A stretch of 64,000 nt of DNA from Bin87 sp965203985 (GTDB lineage Bacteria; Chloroflexota; Dehalococcoidia; Lucifugimonadales; UBA3495), in the NCBI GenBank assembly GCA_965203985.1, contig CBDBDS010000002.1:558001-622000 (forward strand), in the 5' to 3' direction. The notes beneath the pieces are model-generated. The model had not been told where the DNA came from. It ran no database searches and saw nothing but the letters and a program-made list of their open reading frames with translations. Every line of letters starts with the position of its first letter. The first letter of the stretch is position 1. The position numbers and the translations under genes were made by a program. This document shows positions 54,547-63,308 of this stretch, piece after piece.

Positions 54547-54608
54547 ATTGGTATATGAATGGGCATAAAAATGCCTCAGTGCAACGTATTCACCGCGATT
54601 TTGAGTAG
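54547..54608 (+). repeat. 62-bp diverged repeat, copy 2
   Basis: See 36009-36070. The frame reads HWYMNGHKNASVQRIHRDFE then TAG. Identical outer blocks with an equal 46-base offset between them; the inner part is diverged. Confidence 0.65.
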
Positions 54609-54658
54609 GCACAGGTGCGGTTTTTCCCGGCCGTCGTCTGACACTCGACTCTGTACAA

Positions 54659-55523
54659 TCAGGCGGCGTAAGCGAGGGTGTCGATCATCCTGCGATATAC
54701 TCCGCGCGGGAGTTTTATCAACTCAGGGCAGGGCTCGGACGCGGCAAAAGTCTCCTGCTGTGCCCAGATGTGTCGTCGGACCAGGGCGATGGCGTCGGCG
54801 AAAGTGGGGTTGGTTTTAACATACCATGCTGTTGTCCGTGGCAATATGCCGCCCTGCGGTTCAATCAAGACATCCGCCGTCATGGTCACCAGGCTGAACC
54901 AACCAAAGAGTGTGGGGGTGGTTCTGGCGATGGCCCGCTCGGACCACCCGGGGCTGGCCGATCTGACCCGGCCGGCGGGGCGGCGCTGGCTGGTACGGGG
55001 ACGCGTCCTAGCGACGCAGACAGTCCAGCATCTGCTGAGCGTAGTCGGCGAACCGCTTATGGCGATGCCCCTTCTGCCAGCCATAGCGGCCCGATGGCGC
55101 CAGCGCGGTCAGGAAGGGCAACGCCCAGTGGCGGCCGGCCCACCCGACGCGGGTCAGCAACAGCAGGCTGACCCATTTCAGTTCCGGCGTCATCACTACC
55201 TGGTCGTCGGTGGAACGCACCGGGTCTCGGTACCTCCCCTTGGCCATAATCTTCCGACCCCGGCGCCGCTCGATAGTCTCGCCAACGCCGAAAACCAACG
55301 GCGCGTCGGTGGGGCACAACCGCTCAACCAACAGCAGCAGCAACGCCCGGCTCAGCTGTGGCGGCTGCCATCGGGCCCGGTTGAGCGCCTGGTGAACGAT
55401 GGCGAAGTCGCCGTGCTGGCCAATCCCACCAACCAGGAGTTGGGCGTTGCGTCAGGTCCGGCGCTCGAATAGATGCTCAAAGGGCAACAGCATGGTTACA
55501 ACGACGGCGGGCCGGGCAGGCAT
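54659..55523 (-). pseudogene. Second IS701-like transposase, truncated and frameshifted
   Basis: Starts at 55523 (MPARPAVVVTMLLPFEHLFE), with a TGA at codon 24. The middle frame contains LVFGVGETIERRRGRKIMAK, where the catalytic Asp of GIDET is replaced by Gly, and WVSLLLLTRVGWAGRHWALP. The C-terminus at 54659 (TTAWYVKTNPTFADAIALVR, YRRMIDTLAYAA) parallels the copy at 38327. About 500 bases of the centre are missing. Inactive. Confidence 0.8.
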
Positions 55524-55841
55524 GCTTGACCTCGTGTAGTGATTTGGTCAAGCTTACCCTGCCCTTAGTCGAGGCTCAGCGGCATAGTTGTTGCTGGGCG
55601 CGGCTACCTCGTCAGGCCATCGACGTCCACGTCGGCAAACGGGTGCTCTGCCAATCGGGCGACCCATGAGCGGGAGCCGCGGTCCCGACTGGTCGAGGCC
55701 AGGCGGCGACAAAACTTGTTACCGCCTGTTGCGTCACCGAGGTCTGGGCGACCGGTTGGGCGGCCACACCCTCTTATGATGGACAAACGCATGATAATAT
55801 GATATCACTTGCTAAATTGATGACACGGCAGGTTTCCCGCG
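55524..55841. other. Intergenic region
   Basis: About 320 bases. The first 40 match the region upstream of the other IS701-like copy (GGTCAAGCTTACCCTGCCC), i.e. part of the element. The rest has no credible gene; an AT-rich stretch at 55785-55820 could hold the promoter of the next gene. Confidence 0.45.
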
Positions 55842-57434
55842 TTGGCTGAACCGGAGACTCCCCGGGATCGGGTGATAGTACACCGGATCCGTAACGGCGA
55901 TACCTACGAGGCTATCGGCAGCGATTGCGGCATCACCCGACAGCGGGTACAGCAGATCGCCGAGCGGTATGGCGTCACGCCGCTGCGCGCGGAGGACAGG
56001 CCCCTGACCGAAAATGAGCTTGCGGTGGCCCGGCTGCTGCAATCCGAGCCGAGGCTGTCCTACCGTGAACTGGCCGAGCAGACGGGGTTGTCGCAGCGAC
56101 ACGTGCGTCGCATCGCCGATAAAGCAGGCGTAGCCTGGATGCGCCGACCGGTGTACCGGCGGGGCATCCACCGCTGGGACTACGACGAAGACGCCGGCAC
56201 CGGCTGCTGGGTCTGGCGACATGGCAAGTCGGCCCACGGGCACGGCCGGCTGAACGTGGGAAACGGAAGATCAGAATACGCCCACCGATTCGCGTACGAG
56301 CAGCATCACGGTCCATTTCCGTCGCGAGCATCCATCATCCACGACTGCGGAAACTACTCCTGCGTCAATCCGGAACACCTGAGTATGGAATTGGCCTCGG
56401 CTAATGTCGCAATGGCCCAGCGAGCCGCTCCCGAACGGATTACAGCCGACGGGGCCGAGGATGAATTGTTGCCGACCTCCTTCAGCGCGCCCCACGTCTC
56501 CGGGGAATCCCGGGACATCTCGGAATTGGCGACACCTGACGACTATCCGGGATTTGAGGTTGTTCACGCCGTAGAGCCGACGATTACAAGCGGGCCACGT
56601 CGACGGGTCACCATGGCCCTGGTGTACGACTTCGACGGCACTCTGGCGCCGGGCAACATGCAGGAGCGGCAGTTCATTCCCGACGTTGGCATGACCCCCA
56701 ACCAGTTCTGGACGGAGGTGGATCGCCTCTCCAGGGACAACCAGGCCGACCGCATCCTCATGTACATGTACTACATGCTGCGGAAGGCCGGTGAGCAGGG
56801 CGTTCCGGTGCGGCGGGAAGACTTCAAAGAGCGCGGCCAGTGGCTGGAGTATTTCCCCGGTGTGCTTGGATGGTTCAATCGCATCAGCGACTACGGAAGG
56901 AGCCGGGGCGTGCGCGTCGAGCACTACATCGTGTCCTCGGGCAACGGGGAGATCATCGAGGGCACGCCGGTGGCGAACCTGGTGGACCGGATCTACGCCT
57001 CCCGGTTCCTGTTCGACCAGAACGGGGTGGCGGTGTGGCCGGCGCTGGCGGTAAATTACACCACCAAGACCCAGTTCCTGTTCCGTATCAACAAGGGGGC
57101 CCACGACCTGAGCGACGATGCCGTCGTCAACCGGTTCGTCAGGCAGGAAGACCGGCCGGTGCCCTTCGCGAACATGGTGTACATTGGGGACGGGGAAACC
57201 GACGTGCCCTGCTTCCGGCTGGTGAAAGATCTGGGCGGGCTCTCGGTGGCGGTGTTCCCGCCGCGCACCAGGAACGCCCGGCAGAACGCCCAGCGGTTCG
57301 TGGACGAGGGAAGAGTCCATTGCGTGGCCCCGGCGGACTACACGGAAGACAGCCCGCTGGACCGCATCATCAGGGCCAACGTGGACATGCTGGCCAACCG
57401 GGAAGCGCTGGGCCGGGTGATGGGCCGAGCCTGA
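55842..57434 (+). CDS. Fusion protein: HTH - HNH endonuclease - HAD phosphatase
   Basis: 530 residues from a TTG start in one unbroken frame. Residues 12-45 (TYEAIGSDCGITRQRVQQIA) and 58-95 (SYRELAEQTGLSQRHVRRIA) are two helix-turn-helix units. Residues 113-182 are an HNH_3-type nuclease (GCWVWRHGKSAHGHGRLNV, YAHRFAYEQHHGPFPS, IIHDCGNYSCVNPEHL). After a 70-residue acidic linker, residues 258-530 are a complete HAD hydrolase: DFDGT (263-267), IVSSGNGEIIEG, KTQFLFRINKG and YIGDGETDVPCF (about 445). The HAD part resembles a standalone family of about 270 residues. A DNA-recognition/cleavage module joined to a phosphatase is unusual. The internal ATG at about 56613 lacks a clear ribosome site, so one polypeptide is likely. 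Confidence 0.85.
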   Translation: MAEPETPRDRVIVHRIRNGDTYEAIGSDCGITRQRVQQIAERYGVTPLRAEDRPLTENELAVARLLQSEPRLSYRELAEQTGLSQRHVRRIADKAGVAWMRRPVYRRGIHRWDYDEDAGTGCWVWRHGKSAHGHGRLNVGNGRSEYAHRFAYEQHHGPFPSRASIIHDCGNYSCVNPEHLSMELASANVAMAQRAAPERITADGAEDELLPTSFSAPHVSGESRDISELATPDDYPGFEVVHAVEPTITSGPRRRVTMALVYDFDGTLAPGNMQERQFIPDVGMTPNQFWTEVDRLSRDNQADRILMYMYYMLRKAGEQGVPVRREDFKERGQWLEYFPGVLGWFNRISDYGRSRGVRVEHYIVSSGNGEIIEGTPVANLVDRIYASRFLFDQNGVAVWPALAVNYTTKTQFLFRINKGAHDLSDDAVVNRFVRQEDRPVPFANMVYIGDGETDVPCFRLVKDLGGLSVAVFPPRTRNARQNAQRFVDEGRVHCVAPADYTEDSPLDRIIRANVDMLANREALGRVMGRA

Positions 57435-57480
57435 AATCCAGCCCTCAGATGTAGATATTCGCAGATTGCCGGAGGTTAGT

Positions 57481-57921
57481 GTGACAGTCCAGGAGCAGGT
57501 GATGAATGAGATCAGGCGGATGAGCGTGGCCGACCTGGTGGACCTGGTGCGGGCCATTTCCAACGAGATGGGAACTCCTGGAGGGAATACCGAAGCCACT
57601 GTCCGGCAACCCGAACCGGTTGCCGCGCGGTCCGGCGGCGGGGTATCGCTCCGCGACTTCGCAAACGACAGGATCGGGACCATTTCGGCGGTGCGGGAGG
57701 CGACCGATCTTCGGTTGCGGGAAGCCCGTGAATTGTTGGAGAACGCTCCGGCGAGGATTGCTCAGGGATATCCAAGGGCCACAGGTTCTACAGTATCCGA
57801 CGACTGGGAGGACGGGACGGAGGCGGCCGGGGTTCCCGCCGTGCCCAAGTCGCCGCTGCCTCAGGGCACGGCAGCAGCCGAAGCTCATCTGCCGGAAATG
57901 CCACCTGCGGAGGAAGCGTAA
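57481..57921 (+). CDS. Ribosomal L7/L12-like protein of unknown function
   Basis: 146 residues from GTG 57481, with GGAGG five bases upstream (the frame is open 15 bases further). Residues 15-32 (MSVADLVDLVRAISNEMG) look like the L7/L12 N-terminal dimerisation helix. Residues about 65-95 (DRIGTISAVREATDLRLREA, RELLENAPARI) follow the L7/L12 C-terminal pattern 'K..VIK.VRE.TGLGLKEAK.LVE..P'. A Pro/Ala/Glu-rich tail follows. It is too diverged to be the stalk protein itself. Such domains also occur in small non-ribosomal proteins. Directly after the HTH-HNH-HAD gene. Confidence 0.65.
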   Translation: MTVQEQVMNEIRRMSVADLVDLVRAISNEMGTPGGNTEATVRQPEPVAARSGGGVSLRDFANDRIGTISAVREATDLRLREARELLENAPARIAQGYPRATGSTVSDDWEDGTEAAGVPAVPKSPLPQGTAAAEAHLPEMPPAEEA

Positions 57922-57958
57922 CGGACGCCCTTCGGTCTTCAGATCAACTGCGGTCCGG

Positions 57959-58207
57959 CTACCATTCGTAATTGCCGTAGCGGTCCCCGTAGCGCCGTTT
58001 CTTGCCGGCGAGCACGGCGCTGTACTCGCCCAGCCGGAGGGAGCGGCGTGTGCGCCGGCGGTAATCCCGGTGCTCGCGGAGGCCGGTCACCCGGTCGTCC
58101 CGGGCCAGTTCCACACCCAGGTCGCGGTAGCCGTCGCGTACCCGTTCGACGTACTGACTGGTTTCAACTGCCCTGCGAGTGGGCTGTTTTCGAAAGGTCC
58201 TGCTCAT
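57959..58207 (-). CDS. Small basic protein
   Basis: 82 residues from ATG 58207 (MSRTFRKQPTRRAVETSQYV), very rich in Arg and Tyr (DRVTGLREHRDYRRRTRRSL, KKRRYGDRYGNYEW). No known domain. Its charge suggests nucleic-acid binding. Convergent with the L7/L12-like gene and divergent from the promoter at 58353. Confidence 0.5.
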   Translation of the reverse strand: MSRTFRKQPTRRAVETSQYVERVRDGYRDLGVELARDDRVTGLREHRDYRRRTRRSLRLGEYSAVLAGKKRRYGDRYGNYEW

Positions 58208-58352
58208 GACAAATCCAACGTACCACGCGGGCATTACCCAAACATTACCTTCGGCTCTCGGCGCAACGGCGCTGGCGTCGCACCGCGGGCGCCGCTGCCG
58301 GCGTAAAGCGCGCGGAAAAAGTTAAAACTTCTCGAATATCATTTTTTTTGTA

Positions 58353-58381
58353 TTGACATGACAGCGGTAAAGTGGTAAAGT
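58353..58381 (+). promoter_or_regulatory. Sigma70-type promoter
   Basis: TTGACA (58353-58358), 17-base spacer, TAAAGT (58376-58381), within an AT-rich island (TTTTTTTT upstream) that stands out in GC-rich DNA. About 100 bases before the ATG of the gene at 58481. Confidence 0.7.
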
Positions 58382-58480
58382 CCCTTTCAACGATCAGTCC
58401 GAGCGACGGAGTTGCCGCCATCGAGAGCCGCTAAACCCGTCCCCAGCACTGACGGAATCTAACTCCGAGGTGAGCCACGC

Positions 58481-58900
58481 ATGGCTACCCCACTTTCCGC
58501 GTATGACGCGGCACCGCTTCCCCCACCCTCGCCGGCGCCTCTGGCCGTTTACCTGGTGGCCGACGGCGTTCCCACCGAAATCGAAGGCATTGACGACTTC
58601 GATATCACCGTGGACAACCCCGCCAGCGAGGGCGCTGATGCTCCCGAGATGGACATCACCCTGGATTACGACCCGTCCAATCCCCAGCACCGGGCCCTGA
58701 TTGCGGCCGGCGAGGGCGGCACCGTGACCATCCGCGTCGCTACCCGCGACCCTCACGGCGTGGCCATTGCGTGCCGTGAGATGGACTGCACCGTGGTGCG
58801 CTACCGCCTGTCCATGGACGAGCGGTTCCGCGACGACACCAAGCGCCTGCGGGTCAACTTCGACCTGGAGGCCGTGGGCGAAATCCGCATCATCGGCTGA
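58481..58900 (+). CDS. Hypothetical protein, paralogue of the gene at 59138
   Basis: 139 residues, ribosome site GAGGTGAG nine bases upstream and a strong promoter in front. After a Pro-rich N-terminus comes a beta-rich domain: LAVYLVADGVPTEIEGIDDF, DITVDNPASEGADAPEMDIT, LDYDPSNPQHRALIAAGEGG, MDCTVVRYRLS. The next gene repeats the same order of blocks. The architecture (small, all-beta, 'DITLDYDP') recalls phage tail-tube-like proteins, but this is a resemblance, not an assignment. The promoter implies strong expression. Confidence 0.6.
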   Translation: MATPLSAYDAAPLPPPSPAPLAVYLVADGVPTEIEGIDDFDITVDNPASEGADAPEMDITLDYDPSNPQHRALIAAGEGGTVTIRVATRDPHGVAIACREMDCTVVRYRLSMDERFRDDTKRLRVNFDLEAVGEIRIIG

Positions 58901-59137
58901 CGCCTGGTTGGGGAGAGTGGCCCGCGGGGATGCGCCAGTGCGCCCCGTGGCCGGACGGAGCGTCTTCGGCGGTTCACCCTGGGGTGAATTGCAGGCTCTC
59001 CGCATCTCCCGCTTCCGGCACGGTCCTCAGTTCAAACCGCGGACCGGCCGGTGGCCGCTCTCCCAAGCCTTCCCCTGGCCGAGGCGGTCGCGCTTTCCGG
59101 TTGAAATGCGCCGCCTTCGCCACTGCGAGGAAATTCA

Positions 59138-59626
59138 ATGACAACGCAACCCAATACCGACCCGATGACCGTGTACCTGTTGCTCGAAGACGAGGAGCCG
59201 GTGGCGATCCCGGGCGTCGTCGATTTCAACCTCACGGTGGAGAACCCTGAAGTAGCCGAGGAGCGCGAGGACGCTCGCCGGGTGAATCCCCGCCGGGCGC
59301 AGCAATTGCGACGGCGCCGCCGCGCCAACCCGGGCGACCTGAGCATCACCCTGGACTATGACCCCTGCGACTGGGTCCACCAGGAACTGCTGGCCGCAGG
59401 CGAAGACGATGGACGCATCGCGCTGCGCATCGCCGTGCGTGACGGCATGGGCGCAACCGTTGCCGTCCAGGATGTGGACTGCTCCGTGCTCCGCCTCAGC
59501 ATTTCGTTCCGCAAGCGGAACCGGCGCCGCCAGCAGGACGACGGAAGCCTCTACCAATTGGAGGCCGAGCTGCGCCTGCAGCGCCACGGCGACTTCCGCG
59601 ACGTGGACGTCGCCGGCGTCGGTTGA
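59138..59626 (+). CDS. Hypothetical protein, paralogue of the gene at 58481
   Basis: 162 residues, ATG 59138 with GAGGAAA upstream. Shares with its neighbour the blocks TVYLLLEDEEPVAIPGVVDF, NLTVENPEV, SITLDYDPCDWVHQELLAAG, VDCSVLRLSISF. It differs by a basic insert at about residues 45-65 (RRVNPRRAQQLRRRRRANPG) and a longer basic stretch near the end. The duplication suggests two subunits of one structure. Function unknown. Confidence 0.6.
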   Translation: MTTQPNTDPMTVYLLLEDEEPVAIPGVVDFNLTVENPEVAEEREDARRVNPRRAQQLRRRRRANPGDLSITLDYDPCDWVHQELLAAGEDDGRIALRIAVRDGMGATVAVQDVDCSVLRLSISFRKRNRRRQQDDGSLYQLEAELRLQRHGDFRDVDVAGVG

Positions 59627-59806
59627 CGCCTCACGCTTTCACCCTGAATTGACCCCTTCCGGTTGACCCCAGGGTCAACCCCCGTCTAACCGCGCTGGGC
59701 CAACGGACTCCGCGCCGGGCTACCCCGCGTTTGCCCAGGCAAGGCGACGTATCGCCCGACCCTCTGATTCCCACGGTCTGCATGAGCGCACCACGAGGAA
59801 CTGAAG

Positions 59807-60016
59807 ATGAAAAACAAGACCACGGCGGCCATCCTGGCATTTCTGCTGGGCGGATTTGCCGCCGACCAGTTCTACCTGAACGAAACGCCCAAGCGGCTCT
59901 GGTGGCTGCTCTTGCCGCCGGTGGCCGGCGTGCTGGCGCTGATCGCCTCCATCCGATACGTCACCATGTCGGAGGTAGAGTTCGACCGCCGCTACAACAG
60001 CACGGCCATCGAATGA
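59807..60016 (+). CDS. TM2-domain membrane protein
   Basis: 69 residues. TM2 pattern: AAILAFLLGGFAADQFYLNE (first helix plus the conserved Gly-Gly and Phe-Tyr), then WWLLLPPVAGVLALIASIRY (second helix) and a polar tail. TM2 proteins are small membrane proteins of unclear function. ATG at 59807; GAGGAACTGAAG lies upstream. Confidence 0.78.
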   Translation: MKNKTTAAILAFLLGGFAADQFYLNETPKRLWWLLLPPVAGVLALIASIRYVTMSEVEFDRRYNSTAIE

Positions 60017-60023
60017 CGAAACG

Positions 60024-60056
60024 CGGCCCTGTTCTTGAGCATCAGCAACAGGGCCG
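60024..60056 (+). terminator. Hairpin after the TM2 gene, likely terminator
   Basis: CGGCCCTGTT (60024-60033) pairs with AACAGGGCCG (60047-60056), a 10-bp perfect stem, 13-base loop, followed by TTTCC, seven bases after the TM2 gene stop. Confidence 0.6.
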
Positions 60057-60106
60057 TTTCCATCAGGTCACCGGCATATCGTGATCCGCGCAGCAGGATA
60101 GAGGAC

Positions 60107-60484
60107 ATGCGCAAACCGAGGAATTCCAGCCTTGAGAGGCGATACGAGGCCGAACCGGTCGACATCGGCGATTGCGCACCCATATCAGACGCGATGGAAC
60201 GGAGAATCTGGCGTGCGACCAGGAGGTTGCGGAGGTCCACCAAGAAAGCGAAAAAAGCGATGAAGGCGGTGAAGGCGACTCAAGGATCCACCGCAGGACG
60301 CTCGACCATCCGGCCTGTCACAACCATCAGGTTCCTGATCTCCAACACCAGGAACCTGGAACTGAAAACCTACTACGACGTGGCACGGCTCTATCCCGAG
60401 CGCCAGAGCATCCACATCGAGTTCACCAAAGAGGAAATTGCGAATGGCAGTCCCGCCAAACGGTGGCTGGTGGTAACGATCTGA
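60107..60484 (+). CDS. Small Lys/Arg-rich protein
   Basis: 125 residues from ATG 60107. The first half is highly basic (IWRATRRLRRSTKKAKKAMK, AVKATQG), and the second half is globular (VTTIRFLISNTRNLELKTYY, DVARLYPERQSIHIEFTKEE). A nucleic-acid-binding role is suggested by charge only. No family recognised. It precedes the gene at 60587 by about 100 bases. Confidence 0.5.
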   Translation: MRKPRNSSLERRYEAEPVDIGDCAPISDAMERRIWRATRRLRRSTKKAKKAMKAVKATQGSTAGRSTIRPVTTIRFLISNTRNLELKTYYDVARLYPERQSIHIEFTKEEIANGSPAKRWLVVTI

Positions 60485-60586
60485 AACCGGCCACTGTGCC
60501 CACATCCCGCGGACATCGCGGAACTGGAACAACCGATACGCACCGCCGACCGAACCATCGGGGGCGTGCAGCATGGAGTGAAGATT

Positions 60587-61162
60587 ATGACAGCGCGACG
60601 CAAATTGGCAGATTTCCTGCCGGATGATTTGACCATCGACGACTTCGTTCGGGAATTCAGAGAGGAGACATACCTTGATAAAAAGGCGGCGTTGGCATAC
60701 CTGCTGCTCAAGGGAGACGTGCATGCATTCACGGTCCGCCTGCCCGTAAAAGACGCAGACGTGGAGGATGAAACGGTAGAGCGGCCGGAACGCCGCGGCA
60801 CCCGCCTGGCGGTCAATACCAGCGATACCTTCGCATGGGGCTACTCCAACTTCGACGATTTTGCATCGGACGGCGATACCCAAGGTGACCTCTACTTGTT
60901 GCTGACGCTCACCTTGGACAATCCCAAATGGGGCGCCACCAAGTGGATTTGCATCAAGGAACAGTCGCACCCGCAGTCGCCCATCGTGCGAGACATGATC
61001 GCCGAAGGCGTCTGGGACGAAACCATGCGGGCGCTGCCGCACAACGAGGGCGATGATTCCTGCTGCGACTGGCACCGCGAGATGGCCGAGGAAAATCGTC
61101 GATGGACGCCGGAACAGGAGCGGTTGCCTCCCGTCACGTTCGATGATTGGCGTCGAGTTTGA
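60587..61162 (+). CDS. Hypothetical protein
   Basis: 191 residues from ATG 60587 (MTARRKLADFLPDDLTIDDF), with GGAGTGAAG upstream; the frame is open seven codons earlier. Features: a helical N-terminus with LDKKAALAYLLLKGD, a central TFAWGYSNFDDFASDGDTQG, and a Trp/Cys-containing C-terminus (DDSCCDWHREMAEENRRWTP). No domain recognised. It may form a transcription unit with the flanking small genes. Confidence 0.55.
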   Translation: MTARRKLADFLPDDLTIDDFVREFREETYLDKKAALAYLLLKGDVHAFTVRLPVKDADVEDETVERPERRGTRLAVNTSDTFAWGYSNFDDFASDGDTQGDLYLLLTLTLDNPKWGATKWICIKEQSHPQSPIVRDMIAEGVWDETMRALPHNEGDDSCCDWHREMAEENRRWTPEQERLPPVTFDDWRRV

Positions 61163-61253
61163 CGATTGGCGTCATCTCTCCACGCGTGATTCTGTTCGGC
61201 TCTTATCCCCGATATAGCGGCATTGCCACCGATGGTGAACGGAGCGAAAACTC

Positions 61254-61586
61254 ATGGCGACTTACATCGACGGAGAGGATTTCTGGCGACAGAGATTTAA
61301 ACAAAACCGCGTGCTTCGCAGGTGGGAGTTGCAAAAGCTGCTCAAGGAACTGGAGAACCCGGGGAAACGGCAGTCGGCGTTGCGCACGGCGAAGTGTTGG
61401 TTCGACGCCAACAGCGCGGAAGAGCTGCAAGCCCTTCTCGACGCCATGCCCAAGCCCAGGACCATCGCCAAGCGCGGCAAGAAAGGCCGGCGTCCGTGGG
61501 TGGTTCTCGAGGAAGAAGATGCTGAGTGGACCGAGCGTTCCGTCCCGCGGCAAGAAGCGGCGGATCGGAGATGCCCGGCGAAGTAG
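61254..61586 (+). CDS. Hypothetical protein, basic
   Basis: 110 residues, GGAGCG ten bases before the ATG. Reads MATYIDGEDFWRQRFKQNRV, LQKLLKELENPGKRQSALRT, and a basic patch KPRTIAKRGKKGRRPWVVLE. Natural composition, unknown family. Confidence 0.5.
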   Translation: MATYIDGEDFWRQRFKQNRVLRRWELQKLLKELENPGKRQSALRTAKCWFDANSAEELQALLDAMPKPRTIAKRGKKGRRPWVVLEEEDAEWTERSVPRQEAADRRCPAK

Positions 61587-61834
61587 CACGTACCGACAAA
61601 ACGGCTGGGCGCCGGATGAATGCCATCCGAAAGACACGCTGCGCCACGCAAGAGGAGAAACGAACTGACCGGGGAGATACCGGGGGATGGGACAACCGGC
61701 TTACCAGCAATATACCTCCGGCGTTGGTAGATCGCATTGCGCGATACCAAATGCTTGGGGGTGGGAATCGACTCGTCGGTGATGAGTAACGTTCCGGTTT
61801 GGCCAACCGGGTCGCGCACCGTGGAGATGGCCCA

Positions 61835-62551
61835 ATGATCAGTGTTGTTATCGAGGTCCTGGGTAGAGCTCTGGATGCTCTGGAGGGAGACGGTGTAGCT
61901 TCGTCTCCGCACAGTTACGCCTTCCATTGCGGCGAGGCCGGGGGCATCGCCGCCGCCTGTGGCGCCCTGGGCGTCAGCGCGGAAGAACTGTGCGACGACA
62001 TATCGGACGCCTACGAAGACGCCGACATGGGCGCAATGCGCGACATCCTGGACGAGCTGGAAAGCCGCCGCCGGCGGGGTGAGCCGGATCATGACTGCGT
62101 GGAATGGCGGGAGACGCCGGCGACCGAGTTCGATGCGGCGTTGGGCGAGGCGTTGCGAGCGATGGACGCCGGCGACGCCGTGCGATACGCGCTGATGATC
62201 GGGTTCACGGCGGGCCTGATGTACCAGCACCAGGATCCCCAGGGTGATCCCTATGGCCCAGTCCGCGACAAGTTAATCAGGGGATACCGGGAGGGCTCCG
62301 ATGAACTGCTAGCGCAGGCTCGGGGCACCCTCGGCTTTGCCACCCGGTTCACCGACCCGGCATCGTTCCGGAGCAACGCTGAGGCCCGCCGCATCTACGC
62401 GACGATGTTTGAGAGAATGCGCTGGGTGCAGAACTTCGGACTGCGGAAAGCCCGCGCCGGCGATGAGACTGTCTATGCCCAACGATACCTGTGGATCAAC
62501 TACCGGCTTTCCCAACAGGAGGAACCGGAAACTGGTGATTTGTCTGGGTGA
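61835..62551 (+). CDS. Hypothetical protein
   Basis: 238 residues from ATG 61835, after GTGGAGA (the frame is open 36 bases further from a TTG). The N-terminal part reads MISVVIEVLGRALDALEGDG and AAACGALGVSAEELCDDISD (helical). The middle contains AVRYALMIGFTAGLMYQHQD and the C-terminus an Arg/Tyr-rich helical section (RRIYATMFERMRWVQNFGLR). No signal peptide. Family unknown; last gene of the plus-strand cluster. Confidence 0.55.
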   Translation: MISVVIEVLGRALDALEGDGVASSPHSYAFHCGEAGGIAAACGALGVSAEELCDDISDAYEDADMGAMRDILDELESRRRRGEPDHDCVEWRETPATEFDAALGEALRAMDAGDAVRYALMIGFTAGLMYQHQDPQGDPYGPVRDKLIRGYREGSDELLAQARGTLGFATRFTDPASFRSNAEARRIYATMFERMRWVQNFGLRKARAGDETVYAQRYLWINYRLSQQEEPETGDLSG

Positions 62552-62602
62552 ACCAAGGAGCCATTCGTTGGAATCGTCCGGCGCCCATGAGTTCGGGGAT
62601 GC

Positions 62603-63292
62603 TTAGAACCCCTAACAGAAAGAGGTCAAGCGTCGGAAGCAGATGATTGAGCAGCCCAGGGACAGGAAAGCTTCATGGATGTCGGCGCGGCGCTCGTAGC
62701 GCACCCGCAGCCGGCGGAACTGGTGCAGCCAACCCAGGGGCCGCTCGACCACCCAGCGATGCACTCCCAGCCCGCTGCCGTGTTCCGCGCCCCGTCCACC
62801 CAAATCTCCATATCAAGCAGGGGCAGCAACTGGATTACGCCGTGGCGATTGGCCCCGGTCAGGATGGCCGACCGCGGCGTTCCATTGGCTTCGGTGAGCA
62901 CGTGATGCTTGCTTCCGGGCTTGCCCGGGTCCGTAGGATTGGGGCCGGTCTTTTTCCCCGCCGCCCACGGCCCGCACCGACGCGCTGTCCGCGCAAGCCC
63001 GCGATCAGTCCCGACCTTCTGCTCCGCGCAACCGGGACAATAGCGTTTCATGAAGCTTTGCCCACACTCCCGCCTGCTGCCAATCCCGCAACCGGCGCCA
63101 GCAGGTCATGCCGGAACCGCATCCCATCTCCCGGGGCAGCATCTCCCAGTTCGTCGCTGGCCAAAGGTTCCGCCATCGAACACGACCTCCCACTTCCGTG
63201 TAATACTGTGCCAGCCCACCGCAACGGAATGAACTTGCCGAAAGATCAGCCGCCTGATTATGGATCAGCAAGCCATTTTGTTGGGGTTCTAA
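62603..63292 (-). mobile_element. IS5-family element with internal deletion and broken transposase
   Basis: Inverted ends TTAGAACCCC (62603-62612) and GGGGTTCTAA (63283-63292). Transposase pieces in three minus-strand frames: TNWEMLPREMGCGSGMTCWR (63250-63005), KKTGPNPTDPGKPGSKHHVL (to about 62850) and HRWVVERPLGWLHQFRRLRV (to 62612). The N-terminal part is missing, and at 690 bp the element is shorter than intact relatives. The right end stops 16 bases before the SRPBCC gene. Confidence 0.8.
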
Positions 63293-63308
63293 ACAGGAGA
63301 GTTTTCCC

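Noticed and set aside
36009..54608. Clear att sites bounding one genomic island
   Set aside because: The two 62-bp copies are too diverged (76%) and look coding; kept only as a possibility.
56271..57683. Minus-strand frame of 470 codons opposite the HTH-HNH-HAD gene
   Set aside because: No domain or ribosome site; explained by GC-rich antisense openness.
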